Shown: piece by piece, positions 17,410 to 24,542 of the stretch
Layout: every line of letters begins with the position of its first letter
Numbering within the stretch: the stretch's first letter is position 1
Origin: Qaidamihabitans albus
Lineage (GTDB): Bacteria > Actinomycetota > Actinomycetes > Mycobacteriales > Pseudonocardiaceae
Assembly (NCBI RefSeq): GCF_016464705.1
Contig: NZ_JAEHOB010000003.1
Location: 1-64,000, forward strand
DNA length: 64,000 nucleotides
Reading direction: 5' to 3'
Translations under genes and position numbers: made by a program
Notes under the pieces: generated by a model
Seen by the model: only the letters and a program-made list of their open reading frames with translations
What the model was told of the DNA's origin: nothing
The model's database searches: none

Positions 17410-18045
17410 TCAGGGCCAGAGGCGTTCGGTACGCCAGCGGTCGGTACGGGAGTAGCGCAGCCGGACGTGCCTGCGGTCGTGGGCGGCCTGCCAGAACTCC
17501 ACCGAGTCCGCCGCCAGCCGGTAGCGCGTCCAGCCGTCCGGCACCAGGGCCGGGTCCGCGGCGAGCCGCTGTTCGGCCCGGCGCGCGGCGTCCTCCAGTT
17601 CACGCTCGTCCGCCAGCACGGCCGACTGGCCGCCGATGAACGCCTCCACCTTCGACGCGGGCGGGCGCTCGCGGAAGTCCGCGGCCGAGGCCTCGGCACC
17701 GAGCGGGGTCACGGCCCCGCGCACTCGAACCTGCCTGCCGCGGTGCGGCCAGAAGAACGTCAGCGCTGCGCGGGCAACCCTGGCCAGCTCGACGCCTTTC
17801 GGGCTGTGTGCGCTGCTCGCGAAGTACCAGCCTGCGGCGTCGACCGCCTTCAGGATCAGCACACGCGCGTCCGGGAAGCCAGACTCGTCCACTGTGGACA
17901 GCGTCATGGCGTGCGGGGCGAGGCCCTGCTCGCCCGCGTCGTGCAGCCACTCCAGGAAGAGCTCGTGGGGTTGCCGCGGCGCCGCGGCCGGGTCGAAGCG
18001 GGGGAGTTCGCCGGGAAAGGACGGCCAGCCACGAAGGGAGTTCAC
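17410..18045 (-). CDS. pdxH: Pyridoxine/pyridoxamine 5'-phosphate oxidase family protein (PdxH-like)
   Basis: A 211-residue FMN-binding split-barrel protein. It shows the PdxH landmarks: MTLSTVDESGFPDARVLILK, then FFWPHRGRQVRVRGAV, then RYRLAADSVEFWQ, and an RLRYSR...WRTERLWP C-terminus. PdxH oxidises pyridoxine or pyridoxamine phosphate to pyridoxal phosphate. The substrate-binding Arg and C-terminal RL.P pattern are present, which supports a true oxidase rather than a distant paralogue. The start GTG 18045 gives the expected short N-terminus; the frame upstream is antisense to the lipoprotein gene. Confidence 0.82.
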   Translation of the reverse strand: MNSLRGWPSFPGELPRFDPAAAPRQPHELFLEWLHDAGEQGLAPHAMTLSTVDESGFPDARVLILKAVDAAGWYFASSAHSPKGVELARVARAALTFFWPHRGRQVRVRGAVTPLGAEASAADFRERPPASKVEAFIGGQSAVLADERELEDAARRAEQRLAADPALVPDGWTRYRLAADSVEFWQAAHDRRHVRLRYSRTDRWRTERLWP

Positions 18046-18111
18046 GCCGGAACCGTACTGCCGCGGGCCACGGCGCGGGCCCTGCGCGAGGTCTGGTTCA
18101 CTCTCCGACTT

Positions 18112-18645
18112 ATGCGACGACTCGTTCTGCTCGGCGCGGTCGCCACCGCGCTGCTGGCCGGCTGCTCGGGAACCGGCGCCGGCGAATCCACCGAATCCAC
18201 GCCGCCCCCGGCGCCCGGAAGCAGCGCTGCGGCGCCGTTGCCCGCCGCTCCCGAGCCGACCGAGGACGGGCCCTGTCCCTATCTCGACGATGCGTTCGTC
18301 TCGCGGTCGAACGGTCAGCAGGTGTCGGAGGTGCGGACGTCGGCCGACGAACCGCATCCGGCCTGCTTCTTCTACCGGCCGGACGGCGAGGTCCAGCTCA
18401 CCGTCCGTGTCTACACCGGTGACCCGGCCGTGGCGACCGGACTCGTCGACGAGGCCGCGCCGGTCGACTCGTCGAACCCGACCGAGCAACCCCCTGGCTG
18501 GCGGGGCGGCTACGAGTCGTCCGACGACGGTGCGGTGTACGCCGTGGCCAAGGACGGCAACGCGGTGATCGTGACGACGAACCAGCAACAGAGCGTGAAG
18601 GCTCGCACGGTCGCCACGCAGGCGATCTCCACGCTCGGGATCTGA
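18112..18645 (+). CDS. Secreted lipoprotein, DUF2020-like
   Basis: A 177-residue protein with a lipoprotein signal peptide ending in LLAGC (lipidated Cys19 or nearby) followed by a Ser/Thr/Pro/Ala-rich linker to about residue 55. The folded part begins CPYLDDAFVSRSNGQQVSEV and has a second cysteine in HPACFFYRP. These features match the DUF2020 lipoproteins of actinobacteria, for which no function is established. It is divergent from the PdxH-like gene. Confidence 0.8.
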   Translation: MRRLVLLGAVATALLAGCSGTGAGESTESTPPPAPGSSAAAPLPAAPEPTEDGPCPYLDDAFVSRSNGQQVSEVRTSADEPHPACFFYRPDGEVQLTVRVYTGDPAVATGLVDEAAPVDSSNPTEQPPGWRGGYESSDDGAVYAVAKDGNAVIVTTNQQQSVKARTVATQAISTLGI

Positions 18646-18828
18646 GTGTGACGACAAGATGCCACTGCGTGCAGGCAAAGTTGATCTTGTATTACCCTGA
18701 CCGGCACGCGCAGGCACGAAGGAACCGGCGCGCCTTCCGGTGTAACCCGATCAGTGGTGTGCCGGAGTTGCGAACGACCCCCTGCGAACCAGCACCGTTG
18801 ATCTCGAAGTGACGAAGGATTGGAATCC

Positions 18829-19278
18829 GTGGCTGACACCCTGAAGGAAATCCTGCTCGACTCCAGCCGGCGCCCGGCGGTCGTGACAGACCTGCAGACC
18901 CTGGTGGACGAGGAGGTCGCAGAGAAGAGCGGCGTCTCCGGCACCGTCATCAAGACCGGCTACGCAGCCGTCAAGAAGATCAAGCCGGGCATCATCGGTT
19001 CCGCCGTGGACAGCCTGCTCGACGACTTCTCCGCCGCCCTTGAGCCCATCTACGCGGACTTCAAGGCCAGCGGGGCGGCCGACTTCGGCTCGTACCTGCC
19101 GACGCGCGCCGATGAGGCGTCGGACGCGCTGCTCGGTGTCACCGACGCTCGTGCCGAGAAGAGCAGCCGCGACAGCATCAAGAAGGTCTACAACAAGCTT
19201 CGCCCGTACGGGAAGAAGAACGTCGAGGAGGCACTGCCCCGCCTCGGCAAGCTGATCGACAAGCACGCCGCCGCCTGA
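18829..19278 (+). CDS. Conserved actinobacterial protein of unknown function (DUF6918-like)
   Basis: A 149-residue, mainly helical, soluble protein without signal peptide or membrane segment. It is rich in Lys and Ala, with the segment VIKTGYAAVKKIKPGIIGSAVD near residue 45 and a basic helix KKVYNKLRPYGKKNVEEAL near the C-terminus. I do not recognise a catalytic motif. The GTG at 18829 is preferred over TTG 18820 because GAAGGA lies nine bases before it. A perfect 22-bp hairpin terminates it, which suggests strong expression. Confidence 0.75.
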   Translation: MADTLKEILLDSSRRPAVVTDLQTLVDEEVAEKSGVSGTVIKTGYAAVKKIKPGIIGSAVDSLLDDFSAALEPIYADFKASGAADFGSYLPTRADEASDALLGVTDARAEKSSRDSIKKVYNKLRPYGKKNVEEALPRLGKLIDKHAAA

Positions 19279-19292
19279 GCGGAGTCGAATTA

Positions 19293-19340
19293 GGCGAGGG
19301 CCACCTTCGGTGCGGACACGCACCGAAGGTGGCCCTCGCC
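19293..19340. terminator. Bidirectional terminator, 22-bp perfect stem
   Basis: Arms 19293-19314 and 19319-19340 are perfectly complementary, with a four-base loop (GACA). The structure sits between two convergent genes and ends 16 bases before the stop codon of the cwsA-like gene, so it can terminate both. Confidence 0.85.
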
Positions 19341-19356
19341 GTCGCGGCGGGAAGAG

Positions 19357-20130
19357 CTAGCTCTTCTTCTCCGTGCCGGACTTGCTGGTGGACTGCTGCC
19401 CGTTGCCGGTGCTGCTCTGCTTCGCACCCGACTGCTTCGCCTGACCGGACTGCTTCGACTCCGACCCCGCCTGGGACGAGCTCGCCGCCTCGGCGGGCTT
19501 GCTCTGCGTGGACTGGGCCGGTCCGGGCTTCTGAGCATCCGTGCTACGGGGCGGTGCCGGCGCGATCGGCGGCTCCGCCTTCGGCCGCGTGGCATAGGCG
19601 ATACCGGCGAGCAGCGCGCCGAAGCCGAGCAGCCACGGCCACTTCCGGCGCTTGGTCTTCTCACCCTTGGCGGCGACCTTTGCCTCGGCCATCGCGGCCT
19701 TGAACTCCTTCTTGGCGTGCTTGAAGTCGCGCTTGGCCTTCCGCTTGGACTGCCCGGCGGACTTCGCCGCCTTGATGGCGGCCTTGCGGGCCTTGCGGCC
19801 CGGTGCTCGCAGCTCCTCCCTGCGCTCTTCGGCGAGCTTGCGAGCGTGTGTAGTGCCCTTGGCGAGTTCCTTGCGCCGCTGCGCCGCCTGGCGGGCCAGT
19901 TGCTTGCGGGTCCGGCGCGAGTTCTTCGCGAACTCCTTCCGTGCGCCCTCGGTGCTCTCGGCGAATCGGTGCTGGCTGACCTGAGCGGCCTGCGCGGCCG
20001 CATCGGCGCCCGCCCTGCCTACTTCGAGAGCGCGTTTACGCAGGTCACGCGAGCCGGTCTGGTTCGACTCCCCCGCTTTGTTGGCGGCCCGAGTCATGGC
20101 CTTCACCTCGTCAATCGTCTGTTCTTCCAC
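19357..20130 (-). CDS. cwsA: CwsA-like single-pass membrane protein with long Lys/Arg/Ala-rich N-terminus
   Basis: A 257-residue protein. Residues 1-165 are highly charged helix rich in Lys, Arg and Ala (a likely coiled coil or DNA/acidic-polymer binding arm). One membrane segment follows ([17 protein letters not shown], about 170-187), then a Pro/Ser/Gln-rich extracellular tail. Its place next to ppiA and opposite to it matches mycobacterial cwsA, which codes for a small membrane protein acting with CrgA in division and polar growth. The mycobacterial protein is much shorter (about 145 residues), so this is positional orthology with a large N-terminal difference. GTG 20130 has GGAGG upstream. 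Confidence 0.6.
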   Translation of the reverse strand: MEEQTIDEVKAMTRAANKAGESNQTGSRDLRKRALEVGRAGADAAAQAAQVSQHRFAESTEGARKEFAKNSRRTRKQLARQAAQRRKELAKGTTHARKLAEERREELRAPGRKARKAAIKAAKSAGQSKRKAKRDFKHAKKEFKAAMAEAKVAAKGEKTKRRKWPWLLGFGALLAGIAYATRPKAEPPIAPAPPRSTDAQKPGPAQSTQSKPAEAASSSQAGSESKQSGQAKQSGAKQSSTGNGQQSTSKSGTEKKS

Positions 20131-20186
20131 TTGTAACCCCCTCCCTATCCTGCCCCTTTCCGGCCGATCTCGCTGCAGATGGCACG

Positions 20187-20744
20187 ATGAGTCGCGTGAC
20201 TGAGAGCAGCGGAACCCCCACCGGAACCAGTGTGAAGGCCACCCTGCACACGAATCGGGGGAATATTCATCTCAATCTCTTCCCTGATCACGCGCCGAAA
20301 ACGGTGGCGAATTTCGTGGGCCTCGCCGAGGGCGCGAAGGAGTACACGCAGCCGAACGCCAAGGGCGAGAAGTCGGGTCCGTTCTACGACGGTTCGATCT
20401 TCCATCGCGTGATCGACGGGTTCATGATCCAGGGCGGCGACCCGACCGGTACGGGCCGCGGTGGCCCGGGTTACCGGTTCGGCGACGAGTTCCACCCGGA
20501 GCTGCAGTTCAACCGGCCGTACCTGCTCGCGATGGCGAACGCCGGTCCGGGCACCAACGGTTCGCAGTTCTTCATCTCGGTCGCGCCGACCACGCACCTC
20601 AACTTCAAGCACACGATCTTCGGCGAGGTCGCCGACGAGGAGTCGCGCAACGTGGTCGACACGATCGCGCGGACCGCGACGGGGCCTGCCGACAAGCCGC
20701 TCGAGGACGTGGTGGTCGAGCACGTCAGCATCGAGCGGGACTGA
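20187..20744 (+). CDS. ppiA: Cyclophilin-type peptidyl-prolyl cis-trans isomerase
   Basis: A 185-residue cytoplasmic cyclophilin. Catalytic-site residues are visible in [19 protein letters not shown] and in [24 protein letters not shown]. The family isomerises prolyl peptide bonds during folding. Position between the cwsA-like gene and the rhomboid gene matches mycobacterial ppiA (Rv0009). It is divergent from cwsA across 56 bases. Confidence 0.95.
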   Translation: MSRVTESSGTPTGTSVKATLHTNRGNIHLNLFPDHAPKTVANFVGLAEGAKEYTQPNAKGEKSGPFYDGSIFHRVIDGFMIQGGDPTGTGRGGPGYRFGDEFHPELQFNRPYLLAMANAGPGTNGSQFFISVAPTTHLNFKHTIFGEVADEESRNVVDTIARTATGPADKPLEDVVVEHVSIERD

Positions 20745-20775
20745 GCCACCGGGAAGCCGGTAGGTTGGAAGCATC

Positions 20776-21723
20776 GTGAGCCAACCGCCCTATCCCCCTC
20801 AGTACGGGCAGTCGCACCAGCAGGAGGCGTTGCCCGGCTGCTGGTGGCATCCGGATCGGCAGACCGGTCTGCGCTGCACGCGCTGCGAACGGCCTGCCTG
20901 CCCGGACTGCCTTCGGGAGGCGTCGGTCGGGCACCAGTGCATCGACTGTGTGCAGTCCGCACGGCAGCAGCAGCAGGCCGCCGCGACGCAGTACCGGCGG
21001 GCCGGCTACGGCGCACGGACCGTGGCAGGCGCGCGGATGTCGCAGCGCCCGATCGTGGTGCCCGCGCTGATCGCGATCAACGTCCTGGTGTACCTGTTCA
21101 CCGCCGCGCAGGCACAGGACCCGATGCGCAACGACGACTCGGCGGTGTTCACCGAAGGGGTGCTCTGGCCGGTCGGGATCGTGGTGCAGGACGAGTGGTG
21201 GCGCCTGCTCACCTCCGGCTTCCTGCACTACGGCCTGCTCCACCTCGCGATGAACATGTTCGCGCTCTGGATCCTCGGCCGGGATCTGGAGGCCCTGCTC
21301 GGCAAGGTCAGGTTCCTGGGCCTCTACCTGGTGTCCCTGCTGGGCGGCTCGACCGCCGTCTTCGCGTTCGGCGACATCCAGACGGGCACCGCGGGCGCGT
21401 CCGGTGCCGTCTACGGGCTGCTCGGTGCACTCCTCGTCGCCGTGCTGCGGCTGCGGCTCAACCCCACCGGCGCCATCGGCATCATCGTGCTGAACCTCAT
21501 CATCACGGTGACCATCCCGAACATCTCGCTGCTGGGCCATCTCGGCGGGCTGGTGATCGGCGCGCTGGTGATGGTGGCGATGGTCTACGCCCCGGAGAAG
21601 CGGCGCACCGCCTACCAGGCGGGCACGCTCGCGCTGCTGGCGGTCGCACTGCTCGGCCTCGTCCTCTACCGGGACGCACAGCTCGCCGAGCTGATCTGCG
21701 GCTCGCAGGGAGTGGCCTGCTAG
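20776..21723 (+). CDS. Rhomboid-family intramembrane serine protease with N-terminal zinc-binding region
   Basis: A 315-residue protein. The N-terminal 60 residues carry paired Cys/His (CWWHPDRQTGLRCTRCERPACPDC is the start of the pattern, split here: CxxH, CxxC, CxxC, CxxC), a B-box-like zinc site. The rhomboid core of about six helices holds HLAMNMFALW, the nucleophile Ser209 in GASGAVYG and the general-base His255 in LLGHLGG. Rhomboids cleave membrane proteins within the bilayer. The GTG start lies 31 bases behind ppiA, so the two may share a transcript. It ends exactly at the repeat at 21724. Confidence 0.9.
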   Translation: MSQPPYPPQYGQSHQQEALPGCWWHPDRQTGLRCTRCERPACPDCLREASVGHQCIDCVQSARQQQQAAATQYRRAGYGARTVAGARMSQRPIVVPALIAINVLVYLFTAAQAQDPMRNDDSAVFTEGVLWPVGIVVQDEWWRLLTSGFLHYGLLHLAMNMFALWILGRDLEALLGKVRFLGLYLVSLLGGSTAVFAFGDIQTGTAGASGAVYGLLGALLVAVLRLRLNPTGAIGIIVLNLIITVTIPNISLLGHLGGLVIGALVMVAMVYAPEKRRTAYQAGTLALLAVALLGLVLYRDAQLAELICGSQGVAC

Positions 21724-21767
21724 TCGTGAGTGCCCACCCGAGTTGGAACTCGACTCCGCACTCACGA
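21724..21767. repeat. Gene-end inverted repeat, copy A
   Basis: A 44-base imperfect palindrome with ends TCGTGAGTGC and GCACTCACGA and an inner CGAGTT/AACTCG pair. It lies between the convergent rhomboid and PH-domain genes and probably acts as a bidirectional terminator. Its right arm, read on the minus strand, supplies the TGA stop of the PH-domain gene. Confidence 0.8.
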
Positions 21768-22175
21768 GGTGCGCAGCGCGGTGAGGGCGTCGTGCACGTC
21801 CCGCGGGTCGGCGCCGAGCTCGATCCAGCCGAGGACGACCAGCTCGTCCGACTCCACCTCGAGCACGGTGACGTCCCGGCCGAACCGGCGCGTCGTCGCC
21901 AGCCGTAGCCGCACCTCGGACCAGTCCAGCCGCCGCGTGCCGCCGAGCGTGCGAACGCGGACGCCCCACGCGTCGGCGGCGAGCCTGGGCCGCACCAGGG
22001 TGCCGTGCGCGGCCACGACGGTCGCCGCGAGCGCGGCCACGCCGAACAGCACGGCGCCCGGGCGGTCGCCGGAGAGTCCGGTTGTGACGGCGCTGGTGGC
22101 GGCGATCGCCGCGATCAGCCAGCCGATCGTCACCAAACCGATATGCGGCGCCCACCGCGCGCCTGAGCTATCCAC
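21762..22175 (-). CDS. PH domain-containing membrane protein (Rv0010c-like)
   Basis: A 137-residue protein with two N-terminal hydrophobic helices (about 10-60) and a C-terminal bacterial PH-like domain (residues 65-135, including GVRVRTLGGTRRLDWSEV). The position between the rhomboid and crgA genes matches Rv0010c of mycobacteria. Its function is not established. The GTG start at 22175 overlaps a DnaA-box-like sequence, and the stop codon lies inside repeat copy A. Confidence 0.82.
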   Translation of the reverse strand: MDSSGARWAPHIGLVTIGWLIAAIAATSAVTTGLSGDRPGAVLFGVAALAATVVAAHGTLVRPRLAADAWGVRVRTLGGTRRLDWSEVRLRLATTRRFGRDVTVLEVESDELVVLGWIELGADPRDVHDALTALRTS

Positions 22176-22189
22176 AGGTGTTATCCACA
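22168..22189 (+). promoter_or_regulatory. Two DnaA-box-like sequences in tandem
   Basis: CTATCCACA (22168-22176) and TTATCCACA (22181-22189) lie 13 bases apart in the same direction. The second matches the strict DnaA-box consensus TTATNCACA and the first differs at its first base. They sit at the start codon and promoter of the PH-domain gene, in a block that is normally near the chromosomal origin. Confidence 0.5.
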
Positions 22190-22236
22190 GTGGGGATTAG
22201 TCACACCGTTGTAGTTCGATTCCGCCGTTCGGCCCA

Positions 22237-22503
22237 TCACCGCCAGCGCATCGTCATCAGCAGGCCGGAGATCATCAGGGCGAACCCGATCGCGAAGTTC
22301 CAGTTGCCGAGTTCGAGCATGAACGGGATCTTGTCGCCCGCGAGATAGTTCACGACGAGCCAGAGCAGGCCGAGTAGCATCAGCCCGAACATCACACCCT
22401 TGTAGATCGGATGCGACGGGCCCGCCGCACGTACCTTCACCGGGGTGCGGCGATCGGTCGGCGGGGTGTAGGCCGTCTTCTTACGGACCTTGGACTTGGG
22501 CAT
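22237..22503 (-). CDS. crgA: Cell division protein CrgA
   Basis: An 88-residue protein with a basic cytoplasmic N-terminus (MPKSKVRKK), two membrane segments (about 30-52 and 66-85) and the conserved PFMLELGNWNFAIGFALM between them. CrgA recruits cell-wall synthesis proteins such as PbpA/FtsI and CwsA to the septum in mycobacteria and inhibits FtsZ ring formation in Streptomyces. The context next to cwsA-like, pbpA and rodA genes agrees. GAGGACT precedes the ATG. Confidence 0.96.
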   Translation of the reverse strand: MPKSKVRKKTAYTPPTDRRTPVKVRAAGPSHPIYKGVMFGLMLLGLLWLVVNYLAGDKIPFMLELGNWNFAIGFALMISGLLMTMRWR

Positions 22504-22662
22504 GAGAGTCCTCGCGTGCTGTCGGGCATATCCGCGGCGGTGCGCAACCGCCGCCTACTGAACACGTTAACGTAATCGAGCGGCCGCTAGAACCGGGGAG
22601 CGAGCGCCGCGCCAAAGCTTGGATCGGGAAACGAGCACGGCAGGTGCTCGAGAGGAGCTCGC

Positions 22663-23649
22663 TTGTCGAGGTACGAGGAGCCGGAGACCCGGGAGATTCC
22701 CGTCCCCGGCTTCGCCCGCAGACCGGGCGGCCCGCAGCGGCGGCCCCAGGCACAGCCACCGCGAGACGCGTCCGGCCGGCCTCGCCGGCCGCAGGGCCCG
22801 CCACGGCAGCCACCGGCCAAACCGCCGGTGAGACCGCCCGAGCCGCCGCGCTCCGGCGGTGGCGCGGGACGGGCGGCCGTGCGCACGTTCGGCGAAGTTC
22901 TCATCACCCTCGGGGTGGTCGTGCTGCTGTTCGTGGTCTACGAGCTGTATGTGACGAACCTGATGTCGGCGCAGCTGCAACGGGAGGCCAGCGCGGCCCT
23001 CGACGAGCGGTGGTCGCAGGAACGCGAGCTGCACGCCGACCTCGCCGACGGCACGGCGTTCGCCCGGATCTACATCCCGTCGTTCGGCGCGGACTGGGGA
23101 TTCACCGTTCAGCAGGGGGTGGACGGCGCGGCACTGGAGGTTGGCCCAGGGCACTACAAGGAGACGGCGATGCCCGGGGAACCGGGCAACTTCGGGGTCG
23201 CCGGGCACCGGGTCGGCAAGGGTGCGCCGTTCAACGACCTCGACCTGCTGAACTCCTGTGACGCCATCGTCATCGAGACGGTGGACAGCTTCTTCGTGTA
23301 CCGGGTGCTGCCGATGTCCGGCGAGGTGGCCGGCTGGGCGCAAGGCAAGGCCCGCGACCCGCGCTGCGCCAACGTCGCCCCGCTGCAGGACGAGCAGGGC
23401 GCCTACGACGAGACGTTCGGCCGGGTCATCGTCACGCCCGACCGGGGCGACGCGGTGGCTCCGGTGCCGTACAAGCCGGAGAGCACCCTGCCCCCGGCGT
23501 CGCAGGCGGCCCTGCTCACGCTGACCACCTGCCACCCGCAGTTCTCCGACCGCGAGCGGCTGATCATCCACTCGGTGCTGACCAACCAGTTCCGGAAGCA
23601 GCCGGGCGCGGGATACGAGGAGCTGCTGCGCGAGATCGGGGAGGCCTGA
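22663..23649 (+). CDS. Class E sortase
   Basis: A 328-residue membrane-anchored transpeptidase. The first 75 residues are Pro/Arg-rich and cytoplasmic, one membrane helix spans about 83-103, and the sortase beta-barrel follows. The catalytic residues visible are His182 (VAGHRVGKGAPF), Cys290 (LTLTTCHPQ) and an Arg in SDRERLIIHS. Class E sortases of actinobacteria are known to use LAXTG signals. This window encodes one such substrate at 40732 (LAQTG). The TTG start has AGGAG upstream. A 53-residue membrane protein overlaps its stop codon. Confidence 0.92.
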   Translation: MSRYEEPETREIPVPGFARRPGGPQRRPQAQPPRDASGRPRRPQGPPRQPPAKPPVRPPEPPRSGGGAGRAAVRTFGEVLITLGVVVLLFVVYELYVTNLMSAQLQREASAALDERWSQERELHADLADGTAFARIYIPSFGADWGFTVQQGVDGAALEVGPGHYKETAMPGEPGNFGVAGHRVGKGAPFNDLDLLNSCDAIVIETVDSFFVYRVLPMSGEVAGWAQGKARDPRCANVAPLQDEQGAYDETFGRVIVTPDRGDAVAPVPYKPESTLPPASQAALLTLTTCHPQFSDRERLIIHSVLTNQFRKQPGAGYEELLREIGEA

Positions 23650-23810
23650 TGTACGGCTGGATCTGGCGGCACCTGCCCGGCCCGGTGGCGGTGCGGGCCG
23701 CGCTCGCGGTCGTGCTGCTGCTCGGCGCGGTGGCGCTGCTGATGTTCGTGGTGTTCCCGTGGGCCGAGCCGCTGCTGCCGTTCAACGACGTCGCGGTGGA
23801 CCCCTCCTGA
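23649..23810 (+). CDS. Small membrane protein coupled to the class E sortase
   Basis: A 53-residue protein whose ATG shares a base with the sortase stop (TGATG). It has a WIWRHLPGP N-terminus, one strong hydrophobic helix (about 16-38) and a short acidic exterior tail. Such small genes commonly follow class E sortase genes in this position; no function is established. It could stabilise the sortase, by inference from the coupling. Confidence 0.75.
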   Translation: MYGWIWRHLPGPVAVRAALAVVLLLGAVALLMFVVFPWAEPLLPFNDVAVDPS

Positions 23811-23828
23811 GCGGCTAGGCTGTCCGGT

Positions 23829-24473
23829 ATGCGCGTACTCGTCGTCGACAACTACGACAGCTTCGTCTACAACCTCGTGCAGTACCTCGCCCAGCTCGGC
23901 GCGGACTGCACGGTGCGCCGGAACGACGTCGTGGAGCTCGACGAGATCGCCTCGTTCGACGGTGTGCTCGTCTCGCCAGGACCGGGCACCCCTGAGCGCG
24001 CCGGGCAGAGCGTCGATGTTGTCCGCCGTTGCGCGAGCGAGCGGGTGCCCATGCTCGGCGTCTGCCTCGGTCACCAGGCCATCGGGGCCGCCTGGGGTGC
24101 CACCGTCGACCGGGCGCACGAGCTGTTGCACGGCAAGACCAGCCAGGTCCGGCACAACGGGCAGGGTGTGCTCGCGGGGCTGCCCGACCCGTTCACGGCC
24201 ACCCGGTATCACTCGCTCACCGTGCTCGCCGACACGATCCCGGACGAGTTCGCGGTGACCGCCCGCACCGACGCGGGTGTGGTCATGGGAATGCGGCACC
24301 GGAAGCTGCCGGTGGAGGGCGTCCAGTTCCACCCCGAGTCGGTGCTCACCGAGGGTGGGCACCGGATGCTGGCGAACTGGATGGCCGGGGCGGGTCACCC
24401 GGTGGACGCGAGCGTCGTGGACGAGCTCGAACACACCACGAGGTCACTGCAGAAGGCCGCCGCCACCGCGTGA
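23829..24473 (+). CDS. pabA: Glutamine amidotransferase of anthranilate/aminodeoxychorismate synthase (TrpG/PabA)
   Basis: A 214-residue class I glutamine amidotransferase. It shows DNYDSFVYNLVQYL at the N-terminus, the nucleophile Cys79 in GVCLGHQAIG, and His168/Glu170 in QFHPES. It supplies ammonia from glutamine for p-aminobenzoate (folate) or anthranilate (tryptophan) synthesis. The location just before pknB matches Rv0013 (trpG/pabA) of mycobacteria. The synthase partner is not in the window. Confidence 0.93.
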   Translation: MRVLVVDNYDSFVYNLVQYLAQLGADCTVRRNDVVELDEIASFDGVLVSPGPGTPERAGQSVDVVRRCASERVPMLGVCLGHQAIGAAWGATVDRAHELLHGKTSQVRHNGQGVLAGLPDPFTATRYHSLTVLADTIPDEFAVTARTDAGVVMGMRHRKLPVEGVQFHPESVLTEGGHRMLANWMAGAGHPVDASVVDELEHTTRSLQKAAATA

Positions 24474-24491
24474 CCTTGCGCGAGGTAAGGC

Positions 24492-24535
24492 TCGTGAGTG
24501 CCGGCACGAGCCAGAACTCGCGCCGGCACTCACCA
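24492..24535. repeat. Gene-end inverted repeat, copy B (divergent)
   Basis: A 44-base inverted repeat between convergent pabA and pknB. Its ends TCGTGAGTGCCGG and CCGGCACTCACCA match the family, but the inner part differs from the other copies. It neither touches nor supplies a stop codon here. Confidence 0.75.
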
Positions 24536-24542
24536 GCCGGCC

